This document shows positions 20,694 to 28,378 of a stretch of 43,434 nt of DNA, in pieces. Each line of letters starts with the position of its first letter. Position 1 is the first letter of the stretch. Source of the stretch: Endomicrobiales bacterium (lineage in GTDB: Bacteria > Elusimicrobiota > Endomicrobiia > Endomicrobiales > JAFGIL01); NCBI GenBank assembly GCA_016929635.1, contig JAFGIL010000007.1, forward strand, positions 1 to 43,434, in the 5' to 3' direction. The notes beneath the pieces are model-generated. The model ran no database searches and was not told the DNA's origin. It was given only the letters and a program-made list of their open reading frames with translations. Made by a program: the position numbers and the translations under genes.

Positions 20694-21119
20694 TTGAATA
20701 AAAAGAAAGTAAAATATTCATTTATTTCACACACTTCTGATATAGGCATAAAAGTTTACGGAGAATCACTGAAAACGCTCTTTGAAAATGCAGCACAAGG
20801 TTTATGCTCGTATATTTTAGCACCAGTAGGAACCAAATTGGATTTTCATGATAGCATAAAAATAGAAGGCACTGACCATGAAAGCCTTTTGGTAAACTGG
20901 CTTAATGAAATACTTTATCAGGCATATCAGAAAAAGATACTAATAACATCTTTTAATGTTGATAAAATAGAAAAAACCCGGATGGAAGCAGAGATATGGG
21001 GCAGAAAGATACTTGAAGAATATAAAATAAATCATGAAATAAAGGCAGTAACTTATTCTAATCTTAAAATTAAAAGCAGAAAGTCCGGATATAGCGTTAA
21101 AATAATTTTTGATGTGTAA
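20694..21119 (+). CDS. Archease-family protein
   Basis: 141 residues. The family pattern is clear: ISHTSDIGIKVYGESLKTLFENAAQGL (11-37) with conserved Asp16, LLVNWLNEILY and a C-terminal beta region. Archease helps the RNA ligase RtcB complete its guanylylation cycle; no rtcB gene is in the window. The start is TTG at 20694, 19 bases after gyrA, with no ATG option that keeps the N-terminal motif. Its place after gyrA suggests cotranscription. Confidence 0.85.
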   Translation: MNKKKVKYSFISHTSDIGIKVYGESLKTLFENAAQGLCSYILAPVGTKLDFHDSIKIEGTDHESLLVNWLNEILYQAYQKKILITSFNVDKIEKTRMEAEIWGRKILEEYKINHEIKAVTYSNLKIKSRKSGYSVKIIFDV

Positions 21120-21155
21120 ATAATTAAAAAAATAAAGCAAAAATAAAAAAAATCA

Positions 21156-21184
21156 TTGATTTTTTACTAATTTGTTTGTATAAT
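21156..21184 (+). promoter_or_regulatory. Promoter upstream of the PilZ gene
   Basis: -35 TTGATT (21156-21161), 17 bases, -10 TATAAT (21179-21184). It lies in the 287-base gap 21120-21406, which is very AT-rich and otherwise shows nothing clear. The leader to the GTG at 21407 would be about 215 bases. Confidence 0.6.
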
Positions 21185-21406
21185 AAATATTAGAAAGCAA
21201 CAAATATTTAAAAACTATAAACAAATGAAAAAAAAATCAAAAATATTTAAACTTACCAATATTTCCCCAATCAAACCAAGCAAAATATTTTCAACAAAAA
21301 CAGCAAAGAATCAAAATATATCAAATAATTTTAAAAATTATCCTAATCCTATTTAGCAATTTAAAAACAGAGCCGCGTAATTATTAATAAATAGGTGGGG
21401 GGATAA

Positions 21407-21748
21407 GTGCAGGATCGTCGAAAATTTATCAGGACACCCTTGGCGGCTTTTTTGGAAGTATTCTCTTGCGATAATATGGAAAATATTTGCAGCGGCTTTA
21501 TAAAGGATATAGGAGAAGACGGGTTAGCGTTTGAGGTTCCGCGGAAGTTGCGATTAAACGGAGAATTTGCTCTGAAATTTACATTGCCTAACGGATGGTA
21601 TTTTAATATATTAAGCGAGGTCAGATATATTAAAGACGGCGTGCTTACAATATCGCATGGGGCGAGATTTTCAAAAATAAATAATTGGCAAAGAGAAAAT
21701 ATAAAAAAGTACATAGAAAATAATTATCAGAAAGAAGTAGGAATATAG
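21407..21748 (+). CDS. PilZ-domain protein (cyclic di-GMP receptor candidate)
   Basis: 113 residues, essentially one PilZ domain. The N-terminal arginine motif is RKFIR (RxxxR, residues 5-9), and the second motif is DIGEDG, a variant of D/N-x-S-x-x-G with Gly in place of Ser. These normally clamp c-di-GMP, so binding is likely but possibly altered. The start is GTG at 21407 with GGTGGGGGG upstream. It could read the messenger degraded by the HD-GYP protein at 6050-7006. folD begins 57 bases later. Confidence 0.85.
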   Translation: MQDRRKFIRTPLAAFLEVFSCDNMENICSGFIKDIGEDGLAFEVPRKLRLNGEFALKFTLPNGWYFNILSEVRYIKDGVLTISHGARFSKINNWQRENIKKYIENNYQKEVGI

Positions 21749-21805
21749 GTTATAAAAAAATTAACATATCAGGAGAGTTGACTTAATACAAAAAGGTCAA
21801 AAAGA

Positions 21806-22687
21806 ATGAAAATAATTGATGGAAAGAAAATTTCTCAAGAAATAAAAAATGAATTGAGAAATAAACTATCCAGTTTAAAAAAAGATAATATTGAACCCGG
21901 CTTGGCCACAATATTAGTCGGAGATAATCCTGCAAGCAAAGTATATGTGTCAAGTAAAATAAAAACCTGCAATGAATTAGGGATAAAATCCTTCAGCAAC
22001 AACCTGCCTGAAACCACAACAAGCAAAAGAATAATAGAATTAATACAGGAATTAAATAATAATAATCAAGTAAACGGAATTCTGCTTCAGCTTCCCCTGC
22101 CAAAAGGGATAGATGCGGATAAATGTTTAGAGGCAATCAGCCCTTTGAAAGATGTTGACGGGCTGCATCCTCACAGTCTCGGACAGCTATATTCAATGAA
22201 AACATGGGATGAAATAGTAGATAAAAAGATATTTATACCGTGCACGCCTTTGGGGATAATAACTTTGCTAAAAAAATATAACATAGAAATATCAGGAAAA
22301 AAGGCTGTTGTTATAGGACGCTCAAATTTGGTCGGCAAGCCAATAGCGATGCTTCTTCTTGCTCATAATGCCACGGTCACCATGGCACATTCAAGGACAA
22401 AAGAAATAGAAAAGATATCTAAAGAAGCCGACATTTTGGTTGCGGCTATAGGAAAAGAGCGTTTTGTTAATAAAAATTTCGTAAAAGAAGGAGCGGTTGT
22501 AATTGACGTAGGAACAAACAGGACTCCGCAGGGGTTATGCGGAGATGTTGATTTTGATTCAGTAAAAGACATCGCAAGTTATATAACTCCTTCGCCGGGA
22601 GGGGTCGGCCCCATGACCATAACAATGCTCATGCAAAATACAATGCTTGCAAACGCAAAACAGAGAGATATGCTAGAGCGGGTATAA
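21806..22687 (+). CDS. folD: Methylenetetrahydrofolate dehydrogenase/cyclohydrolase
   Basis: 293 residues, usual length. Interconverts 5,10-methylene-, methenyl- and 10-formyl-tetrahydrofolate in one-carbon metabolism. Catalytic Tyr47 and Lys51 lie in YVSSK; QLPLP (95-99), the DVDG segment and the C-terminal PSPGGVGPMTITML signature are present. The Rossmann part is KAVVIGRSNLVGKP. It supplies one-carbon units; the methyl-folate-using MetH gene is the next large gene, convergent, 180 bases away. Confidence 0.97.
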   Translation: MKIIDGKKISQEIKNELRNKLSSLKKDNIEPGLATILVGDNPASKVYVSSKIKTCNELGIKSFSNNLPETTTSKRIIELIQELNNNNQVNGILLQLPLPKGIDADKCLEAISPLKDVDGLHPHSLGQLYSMKTWDEIVDKKIFIPCTPLGIITLLKKYNIEISGKKAVVIGRSNLVGKPIAMLLLAHNATVTMAHSRTKEIEKISKEADILVAAIGKERFVNKNFVKEGAVVIDVGTNRTPQGLCGDVDFDSVKDIASYITPSPGGVGPMTITMLMQNTMLANAKQRDMLERV

Positions 22688-22725
22688 AGGATTTTATTAA
22701 TAAAGCAGAAAAGGAGGTGATACCT

Positions 22726-22770
22726 ATGGCATGCAAGAAAAAAGCAAAAAAGAAGAAAAAGAAAAAATAG
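22726..22770 (+). CDS. Poly-lysine micropeptide 1 (14 residues)
   Basis: ATG at 22726 to TAG at 22768-22770 encodes MACKKKAKKKKKKK. An 11-base AAGGAGGTGAT at 22711-22721, complementary to the end of 16S rRNA over its full length, sits 4 bases before the ATG. AAA and AAG codons are mixed, so it is not one long A run. It differs from the second ORF only at residue 3 (Cys for Lys). It follows folD by 38 bases. Function unknown; a nucleic-acid-binding peptide, a regulatory leader or an RNA-level element are all possible. Confidence 0.6.
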   Translation: MACKKKAKKKKKKK

Positions 22771-22814
22771 AAACATCCAAATCTTATCTTAAAAGGGAAA
22801 GGTGGTGATTAAGC

Positions 22815-22859
22815 ATGGCAAAGAAGAAAAAAGCCAAGAAGAAAAAGAAAAAGAAATAA
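22815..22859 (+). CDS. Poly-lysine micropeptide 2 (14 residues)
   Basis: ATG at 22815 to TAA at 22857-22859 encodes MAKKKKAKKKKKKK, the same length as its neighbour and identical except at residue 3. AAGGTGGTGAT at 22799-22809 (one mismatch to the full anti-16S 11-mer) lies 5 bases before the ATG. The 44-base spacer between the two ORFs is not obviously repeated, so the similarity centres on ribosome site plus peptide. It ends 8 bases before the convergent metH stop. Confidence 0.6.
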   Translation: MAKKKKAKKKKKKK

Positions 22860-22867
22860 GCATAGTC

Positions 22868-25276
22868 TTATAGACTAACAAGTTTTTTAGCAACCTCTAT
22901 GGCCTCTACTGCATTATTGGCATAGCCGTCAGCGCCGATCTCATCAGCAAACTTTTTTGTTACAGGCGCTCCCCCTATAATAATCCTTGCGGGGATTTTA
23001 TGGGAATCTCTGAGTTTAACGACTTTTTCCATTATAATCATTGTTGTTGTCATTAATGCAGAGAGGCCGATTAGAGGGCAGTTCTCTTTAACAGCAGTCT
23101 CGATAATTCTTTCGGTCTCCACGTTTTTCCCCAGATCAAAAACTTCCCACCCGTGGCTTTCAAAAACAGCACTGACAATATTTTTACCTATATCATGCAC
23201 GTCACCTTTAACGGTTGCCATAATAATTTTTCCGGATTTAAAATCGCTGTCTCTCTTTAACAGCGGTTTAATGTGAGAAAAGGCTATCTGCGAGGCTTCA
23301 GCGGCACGGATAACCTGGGGCAAGAAATACTCTTTTCTGTTAAATCTATCCCCAACCTCGTTTAATGCATTAAGCAAAATCGAGTTTGATATTTCCATGG
23401 GGTCAGAGATTCTGTTTAAAACTTCCTTAATCAATACGGGAACCTCTTCGCGGTTTCCCCCAAGGATCGCAAGATAAAGTTTTTTCTCAGGGAGAAGCTC
23501 TTTGGCTTTTTTAGTTACTGATTTTTTACTTATTGTTCCGTGTTTTTCGATATATTTTTTGCCGTTGGGATCTTTGCCCAGCAAGAGCTCGCGCGCAAAT
23601 TTATCTTTCACGGACCAGTTATTATAAGGGTTAAGTATTGCCATATCAAGGCCATATGATTTAGCCATATTAAGAAAAGTTGAATTGATAATGTGGCGGT
23701 TCGGCATGCCAAATGATACATTTGAAATACCAAGAACAGTTTTTATTTCAGGCCAGCGCTTTTTTGATTCCTTGATTGCATTTAAAGTTTCTTTCCCCTG
23801 ATCGGGCATTGCGCTTACGGACAATGAAAGAAAGTCAAGAATTATCTCTGAGGCGGGAAACCCCGCTTTTTTGGCGTGGGATATTATTTTATTTGCGATT
23901 TTAATCCTTTCCCTGCTTGTTTTAGGAAGGCCTTTCTCGTCGGTTGTAAGCCCTATAACGCCTGCCCCGTATCTCTTTGCAAGATAAAAAACTTTTTTAA
24001 GATTTTTGTCTTCACCGTTTACGGAATTCAGGATAGGTTTCCCGGCGCAGGCCTTAAGGCCGGATTCCAGGGCATCGATGCTGCTTGAATCAAGGCATAG
24101 AGGCACGGAAACTACCTCCTGGATTTCTTCAACCGATTTATTTGCAAGAGATACCTCGTCTGCCCCGGGAACTCCCAGGTTAATATCAAGCATGTGTGAG
24201 CCGCTTTTAACCTGCTCCTGAGCTTCCCGCCTTAAAGTTGAAAAGTTGCCGCATGAAAGCTCATCCTGGAATTTTTTCCTGTTCGTAGGATTTATTCTTT
24301 CCCCTATAACAATAAGCTTTTTGGAATCAGATATGTTTATTGCCCTGACCCTTGAAGAAAGCAGGAATTTTTTCTTGACGGTTTTTTTAACAGGCTTTTT
24401 GCCAGAGAGTTTATCCGCCAGAGCTTTTATGTAGTCAGGGTTTGTCCCGCAGCACCCTCCCAGCAGATTGACGCCGGATTTATAGGCATCAATGCTTGCT
24501 TTCATGAACTCCTGCACTGTTCCGGGAAATACTGTCTGACGGTTTATAAGCTTTGGCATACCTGCATTCGGCTTGAACGAAACCGGCAAGCTGGTATGTC
24601 TGGATATAGTTTTCACAAGCTTAGCCAGATCTTTCGGGCCTACAGAACAGTTAACGCCGACCGCATCTACGCCCATGCTTTCCGCAACAGCAAGAAAAGA
24701 AAAGATATCGGTTCCCGTAACAGTTGTGCCGTCAGCATTAAATGTCATGCTTGCTACCATGGGACCGCTGAAATTGTCTTTTACAGCAAGAATAGCTGCT
24801 TTCATCTCTTTGATTTCAGTTATTGTTTCAATGAATATCAAATCAGGCCCTGCGCTGCTAATGGCCTTTACTGACTCTGCATATGTATTATAAGCCTCTT
24901 CAAATGTAAGTGCCCCAAGAGGCTTAATATATGTACCCAAAGGGCCCACGTCCCCTGCAACAAAAGCATTGTATTTACGGGCAATTTCTTTTGCAAGCTT
25001 TATAGCAGCCTGGTTTATCTCAACGAGCTTGTTTTCAAGCCCAAACTCAGCCAGCTTCATCCGGTTAGCGCCAAAGGTATTTGCCAGTATAATGTTTGAA
25101 CCAGCATCCAAATACTGCTTATGTACTTTTTGCAGGCTTTCCGGTGATGTAAGGTTAAGCTCTTCAGGAGCTTTGCCTGGCTGCAGGATCCCAAGCTTCT
25201 GGAGCAGCACCCCCATAGAGCCGTCAGTAATAAGTACTTTATTTTTCAATATGTTTTTAAATTTTAATTTATCCAC
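22868..25276 (-). CDS. metH: Cobalamin-dependent methionine synthase without reactivation domain
   Basis: 802 residues against about 1200 in E. coli. Domains in order: homocysteine S-methyltransferase barrel (about 1-290; zinc Cys in VGVNCS and GGCCGT), pterin-binding barrel (about 320-570; IVIGERINPTNRKKF, MLDINLGVPG), cobalamin cap (about 590-670) and B12-binding Rossmann domain with DVHDIG at 692-697, where His694 would ligate cobalt. The SAM-dependent reactivation domain is missing and is encoded just upstream at 25382-25996, as in Thermotoga. The start is GTG at 25276, inside an inverted repeat. It transfers methyl from methyl-tetrahydrofolate to homocysteine. Confidence 0.94.
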   Translation of the reverse strand: MDKLKFKNILKNKVLITDGSMGVLLQKLGILQPGKAPEELNLTSPESLQKVHKQYLDAGSNIILANTFGANRMKLAEFGLENKLVEINQAAIKLAKEIARKYNAFVAGDVGPLGTYIKPLGALTFEEAYNTYAESVKAISSAGPDLIFIETITEIKEMKAAILAVKDNFSGPMVASMTFNADGTTVTGTDIFSFLAVAESMGVDAVGVNCSVGPKDLAKLVKTISRHTSLPVSFKPNAGMPKLINRQTVFPGTVQEFMKASIDAYKSGVNLLGGCCGTNPDYIKALADKLSGKKPVKKTVKKKFLLSSRVRAINISDSKKLIVIGERINPTNRKKFQDELSCGNFSTLRREAQEQVKSGSHMLDINLGVPGADEVSLANKSVEEIQEVVSVPLCLDSSSIDALESGLKACAGKPILNSVNGEDKNLKKVFYLAKRYGAGVIGLTTDEKGLPKTSRERIKIANKIISHAKKAGFPASEIILDFLSLSVSAMPDQGKETLNAIKESKKRWPEIKTVLGISNVSFGMPNRHIINSTFLNMAKSYGLDMAILNPYNNWSVKDKFARELLLGKDPNGKKYIEKHGTISKKSVTKKAKELLPEKKLYLAILGGNREEVPVLIKEVLNRISDPMEISNSILLNALNEVGDRFNRKEYFLPQVIRAAEASQIAFSHIKPLLKRDSDFKSGKIIMATVKGDVHDIGKNIVSAVFESHGWEVFDLGKNVETERIIETAVKENCPLIGLSALMTTTMIIMEKVVKLRDSHKIPARIIIGGAPVTKKFADEIGADGYANNAVEAIEVAKKLVSL

Positions 25277-25378
25277 CCAGCCCTTCCTCTCTAACTAGTA
25301 ATATTGTTTGAAATATCATATATAAGCTTTCATTTTAGTTACCTAGCCCTTAGTTCATGAATTATGGAAGGGCTGGGT
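25275..25378 (-). promoter_or_regulatory. Alternative-pairing element in the metH leader
   Basis: Between the two methionine synthase genes, a 13-base segment at 25366-25378 is perfectly complementary to 25275-25287, which covers the metH GTG and its ribosome-binding region. The same segment can instead pair with 25341-25353 (10 of 11 bases) in a tighter hairpin. The two pairings exclude each other, so one would hide the metH start and the other free it. It does not match a riboswitch class I know. Confidence 0.5.
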
Positions 25379-25381
25379 CCA

Positions 25382-25996
25382 TTATTTAAGTACTCCTAAT
25401 ATCGCTGAAACCGATTTTTCAGGCAGCATTTGATAGTTTTTTGTAAGCTTAATCCCTATTGTATCCGCGCCGAGCCATTTCAGAAAATCTTTTTGCCCTT
25501 TGATGTCCCAGTCCCCGTATCCGGGAGAAAACCTCATTGTTGTTTTTAGGCCTTTTTTGTTCTCTGTGTCAGATATCTGTTTATTTGTTATCTCTGCCAG
25601 CTCTTCAACAGCAACAGAACCGACAGCATCCAGAATTAATGCTTTTGTTACATCCTTTTGCTTTGAATATTCATCGCGTTTTTGTTCAAGATGCGGGCCT
25701 ATGGTTACAGCTAAACCATAAGCCACAGAACACTTGTTTAAAAGGTCATGTAGTTTATGGCTCTGTATTATGAGGCCCGGCTCCAGGGAAATTTTATATT
25801 GATTTTGTAACACAATTTCAGATGACGCAATAACCTGCTGGGGCAGTATCAGCTTCCTGCTGATACCTATCTCTTCGTTTATAATATCCTCTGTTTTTGA
25901 GTCTATTTTGGTTTTACCGCTTGCATACCCGAGCCGTACCAGTATCTTGTTTAAAGGTATTTCTATGTTTGCAAACTGCGGCATATTAATTTTCAT
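25382..25996 (-). CDS. Methionine synthase reactivation-domain protein
   Basis: 204 residues, matching the C-terminal activation domain of MetH made as a separate protein. MRFSPGYGDWDIKGQ (about 153-167) corresponds to the SAM-binding RxxPGY motif, and the C-terminus MLPEKSVSAILG is typical. It would methylate oxidised cob(II)alamin on MetH with SAM and restore activity. It is the upstream gene of the pair, with AAGGGG before its ATG, and lies 105 bases from metH. The same split is known in Thermotoga maritima. Confidence 0.88.
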   Translation of the reverse strand: MKINMPQFANIEIPLNKILVRLGYASGKTKIDSKTEDIINEEIGISRKLILPQQVIASSEIVLQNQYKISLEPGLIIQSHKLHDLLNKCSVAYGLAVTIGPHLEQKRDEYSKQKDVTKALILDAVGSVAVEELAEITNKQISDTENKKGLKTTMRFSPGYGDWDIKGQKDFLKWLGADTIGIKLTKNYQMLPEKSVSAILGVLK

Positions 25997-26024
25997 GATA
26001 ACCCCTTAATTAATAATACAAGGA

Positions 26025-26053
26025 AATATATCAAATATAAAAAAATATAGCAA
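26025..26053 (-). promoter_or_regulatory. Promoter of the split methionine synthase operon
   Basis: Minus strand: -35 TTGCTA (26048-26053), 17 bases, -10 TATATT (26025-26030), about 30 bases before the start of the activation-domain gene. The divergent rmuC promoter lies beside it. Confidence 0.5.
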
Positions 26054-26057
26054 GTTA

Positions 26058-26087
26058 TTGTGATAAAAATACAAAATTTGATATAAT
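26058..26087 (+). promoter_or_regulatory. Promoter of rmuC
   Basis: -35 TTGTGA (26058-26063), 18 bases, -10 TATAAT (26082-26087), with the start codon of rmuC about 33 bases after the -10. Confidence 0.55.
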
Positions 26088-26119
26088 AACCTAAATAAAA
26101 AAAACGTACAAGAATCATA

Positions 26120-27199
26120 ATGGAAATTTACGTAATTATATCTATAATACTATTTTTGGCTGTTTTTATAATGCTTTTGGTGCGGAAAAAATCCCCAAAG
26201 CCGGACCAGTCTGCATTGATGATTCAGCAGCAGCTTGACAGCCTCAGAAAACAATTGGAAGACGGTTTAAAAAACAATACAGAAACGGTTAACAGGCATC
26301 TGGTGGAAATAATAGAACAGGTAAACAAACAGCTGAATACTGTAACAGGCCAGATGATATCAACCCAGAAAACAATGGGTGAAAGGCTGGACAATGCCAC
26401 AAATATTGTAACCCAGGTGCAAAAGGGGTTGGGCTCTTTGTCTCAGGCAACGGAAAGAATATTCGAGGTCGGTAAAGATATCTCAAGTTTGCAGGAGATT
26501 TTACGCGCGCCAAAGATAAGAGGAAATTTAGGCGAGCTTTTCCTCGGGGACCTGCTCTCCCAGATACTGCCCCAGGCTAACTACACCTTGCAGTATTCCT
26601 TCAAAAGCGGGGAACAGGTTGACGCAGTAATCCGCCTCGGCCAGGGGCTTGTTCCCGTGGATTCAAAGTTCCCGTTGGAGAATTTTAAAAGAATAATAGA
26701 AACCCAGGATGAACCGGAACGAAAAGCAATGAAAAAGAAGTTTACAAGCGATGTTAAAAAGCATGTTGATGCTATAGCAAAAAAATACATACTGCCCGAT
26801 GAAGGGACATTTGATTTTGCCCTGATGTACATTCCTGCAGAGAATGTTTATTATGAAACAATTATAAAAGACGAAGACGAAACGGAAAGCACAAGCATTT
26901 CCGGTTACGCGTTGAAAAAGAAGGTTATACCTGTTTCCCCGAATTCGTTTTACGCCTATTTACAGGCCATTGTCCTGGGGCTTCGCGGAATGCACGTAGA
27001 AAAAAGCGCAGAGACAATAATCAGGCATTTATCAAGGCTTAAAGGGGATTTCTCGAGATTCCAGGAGGATTTTGACGTTCTGGGGAAACACGTTACTAAT
27101 ATAAAAAGCAAATATGATGAATCAGCCCGCAGGCTGGAACGTTTCAGCGACAAGCTTCTAAATACAACAGATTCAAAAACCGAAGCATTGAAAGAATAG
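26120..27199 (+). CDS. rmuC: RmuC-family DNA recombination protein
   Basis: 359 residues. A short N-terminal membrane segment (about 3-22) is followed by a coiled-coil region (about 35-120) and the conserved RmuC core (about 130-320) with RGNLGELFLGDLL, VDAVIRL and VPVDSKFPLENF. RmuC proteins limit recombination between inverted repeats, and the core is related to restriction-endonuclease-like folds. It is a single-gene unit on the plus strand between leftward blocks, with the tRNA-Glu gene 37 bases downstream. Confidence 0.92.
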   Translation: MEIYVIISIILFLAVFIMLLVRKKSPKPDQSALMIQQQLDSLRKQLEDGLKNNTETVNRHLVEIIEQVNKQLNTVTGQMISTQKTMGERLDNATNIVTQVQKGLGSLSQATERIFEVGKDISSLQEILRAPKIRGNLGELFLGDLLSQILPQANYTLQYSFKSGEQVDAVIRLGQGLVPVDSKFPLENFKRIIETQDEPERKAMKKKFTSDVKKHVDAIAKKYILPDEGTFDFALMYIPAENVYYETIIKDEDETESTSISGYALKKKVIPVSPNSFYAYLQAIVLGLRGMHVEKSAETIIRHLSRLKGDFSRFQEDFDVLGKHVTNIKSKYDESARRLERFSDKLLNTTDSKTEALKE

Positions 27200-27215
27200 T
27201 TAATTTTGGTATAAT
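27188..27215 (+). promoter_or_regulatory. Promoter of tRNA-Glu
   Basis: -35 TTGAAA (27188-27193), 16 bases, -10 TATAAT (27210-27215), 21 bases before the tRNA. It overlaps the end of rmuC. Confidence 0.65.
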
Positions 27216-27236
27216 ATATATCCTGTCTAAAGTAAC

Positions 27237-27313
27237 GCCGCCATCGTCTAGTGGTTCAGGACATCGCCCTCTCAAGGCGGAGATCGCGGGTTCAAATCCC
27301 GCTGGCGGCACCA
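27237..27313 (+). tRNA. tRNA-Glu (anticodon CUC)
   Basis: A complete cloverleaf. Acceptor GCCGCCA pairs with TGGCGGC, the D arm closes GTC/GAC, the anticodon stem TCGCC/GGCGG holds loop CTCTCAA with anticodon CUC, and the T arm GCGGG/CCCGC holds TTCAAAT. The discriminator is A and CCA is encoded. It reads the GAG codon. Confidence 0.97.
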
Positions 27314-27390
27314 TTATTCTTAAGGTTGAATTATTAAAAGAAATGAAAGTATTTTCTATTAGATTTAATAATGAATATTTTTATGAGCAC

Positions 27391-27419
27391 TTGACAAAAA
27401 TACTAAAATCTGCTATTAA
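27391..27419 (+). promoter_or_regulatory. Promoter of a short transcript before the NYN gene
   Basis: -35 TTGACA (27391-27396), 17 bases, -10 TATTAA (27414-27419). Transcription would begin near 27426, directly before two hairpins and a T-run. Confidence 0.6.
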
Positions 27420-27425
27420 TATAGT

Positions 27426-27485
27426 GCATCCCAATGAAGTAATTCATTGGCCCCAGGACTACTTAAACAGTAGCCCTGGGTTTTT
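27426..27485 (+). ncRNA. Candidate small RNA or attenuator with two hairpins
   Basis: A predicted 60-base transcript contains a perfect 8-base hairpin (27431-27438 with 27443-27450, loop GTAA) and a second hairpin (27452-27463 with 27469-27480, one A-C mismatch) followed by five T, a standard intrinsic terminator. It is either a free-standing small RNA or an attenuated leader of the NYN gene, whose ATG is only 9 bases after the T-run. Confidence 0.5.
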
Positions 27486-27494
27486 CATTTATAT

Positions 27495-28325
27495 ATGAAA
27501 AGAGTAATGTTTTTTATTGATGGTTTTAACCTATATCATGCCATTAAAGACATGGCGGAAGGTTTCCATGTCGGAAAATACTATAATAGGCCTAAACAAA
27601 TATTTAATAGATATAAATGGTTAGATCTTGATAAATTAACTAGTAATTATATAGATAATAGGAATGAGGAATCAGTTGGCATAAAATATTTTACATCATT
27701 TGCTCAATGGAAAGTCGAAGGATTATCAAGACATAAAATATACATAAGTGCTTTATATGCGATAGTGAAAAATATAGAAGTTATTTATGGAAAATTTAAA
27801 AAAATAGAACGGAGATGCAAAATATGCAATCAGTATTTTAAAACACATATAGAAAAAATGACAGATGTTAATTTGTCAATATATTTATTTGAAAATGCGT
27901 ATTTGGATAAATTTGACAAAGCAATAGTTATTTCTGGAGACAGCGATCTAATTCCCTCAATACTAGCAATTCTACGTAATTTTCCTCAAAAAGAAATAGA
28001 AATCGTTATTCCAATAGGTAGGCAAGGCATTGAGTTGCTTAAATCTACACCTTCACACAGAAGGATGAAAGAAAAGCATTTAAAAAACTCGCAACTTCCT
28101 GATGATATATCTTCAGGAGCAATAAAAAGACCAATTGAATGGTCGTTAGTTTCCAGGCTGTTGGATGGTAATTTAATATGGTTTAATAAAAATATATGGA
28201 AGATATTTGATGGTTCTCAATGGAATATAGAGAAAAAACCTGATCCCTCATTAATAGAGAATGCTAAACCATTAACTGATATGGAAATACTAGATTTAGC
28301 AGCAAATAAAGTATTCCATTTGTAA
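27495..28325 (+). CDS. NYN-domain protein (predicted PIN-like RNase)
   Basis: 276 residues. An NYN/LabA-type fold covers about 1-185: FIDGFNLYHA with Asp9, TDVNLSIYLF with Asp124 and VISGDSDLIPSI with Asp149 and Asp151, the acidic set expected of a metal-dependent nuclease. A CxxC pair (Cys108, Cys111) may belong to a small zinc site. The C-terminal 80 residues are not recognised. Codon use is more AT-rich than in neighbours and there is no Shine-Dalgarno; with the tRNA upstream this suggests acquisition. A role in RNA decay or phage defence is possible but not shown. Confidence 0.8.
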   Translation: MKRVMFFIDGFNLYHAIKDMAEGFHVGKYYNRPKQIFNRYKWLDLDKLTSNYIDNRNEESVGIKYFTSFAQWKVEGLSRHKIYISALYAIVKNIEVIYGKFKKIERRCKICNQYFKTHIEKMTDVNLSIYLFENAYLDKFDKAIVISGDSDLIPSILAILRNFPQKEIEIVIPIGRQGIELLKSTPSHRRMKEKHLKNSQLPDDISSGAIKRPIEWSLVSRLLDGNLIWFNKNIWKIFDGSQWNIEKKPDPSLIENAKPLTDMEILDLAANKVFHL

Positions 28326-28378
28326 CTATATAAAAATATAGTGAATAGAGAATTTAATATTATATTAGTGCCAAATTC

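Noticed and set aside
22701-22860. Reading the lysine-rich stretches as low-complexity A-tracts without coding role
   Set aside because: Both have an ATG, an aligned strong ribosome site, a matched length and mixed AAA/AAG codons, so chance is a poor explanation.
25275-25381. SAM or cobalamin riboswitch before metH
   Set aside because: No SAM-box or B12-box consensus is seen, and the gap of about 105 bases is too short for a cobalamin aptamer.
27237-28325. Integrated genomic island at the tRNA-Glu gene
   Set aside because: The tRNA is intact, no integrase is near, and I saw no direct repeat of its 3' end downstream. Only one AT-rich gene follows.
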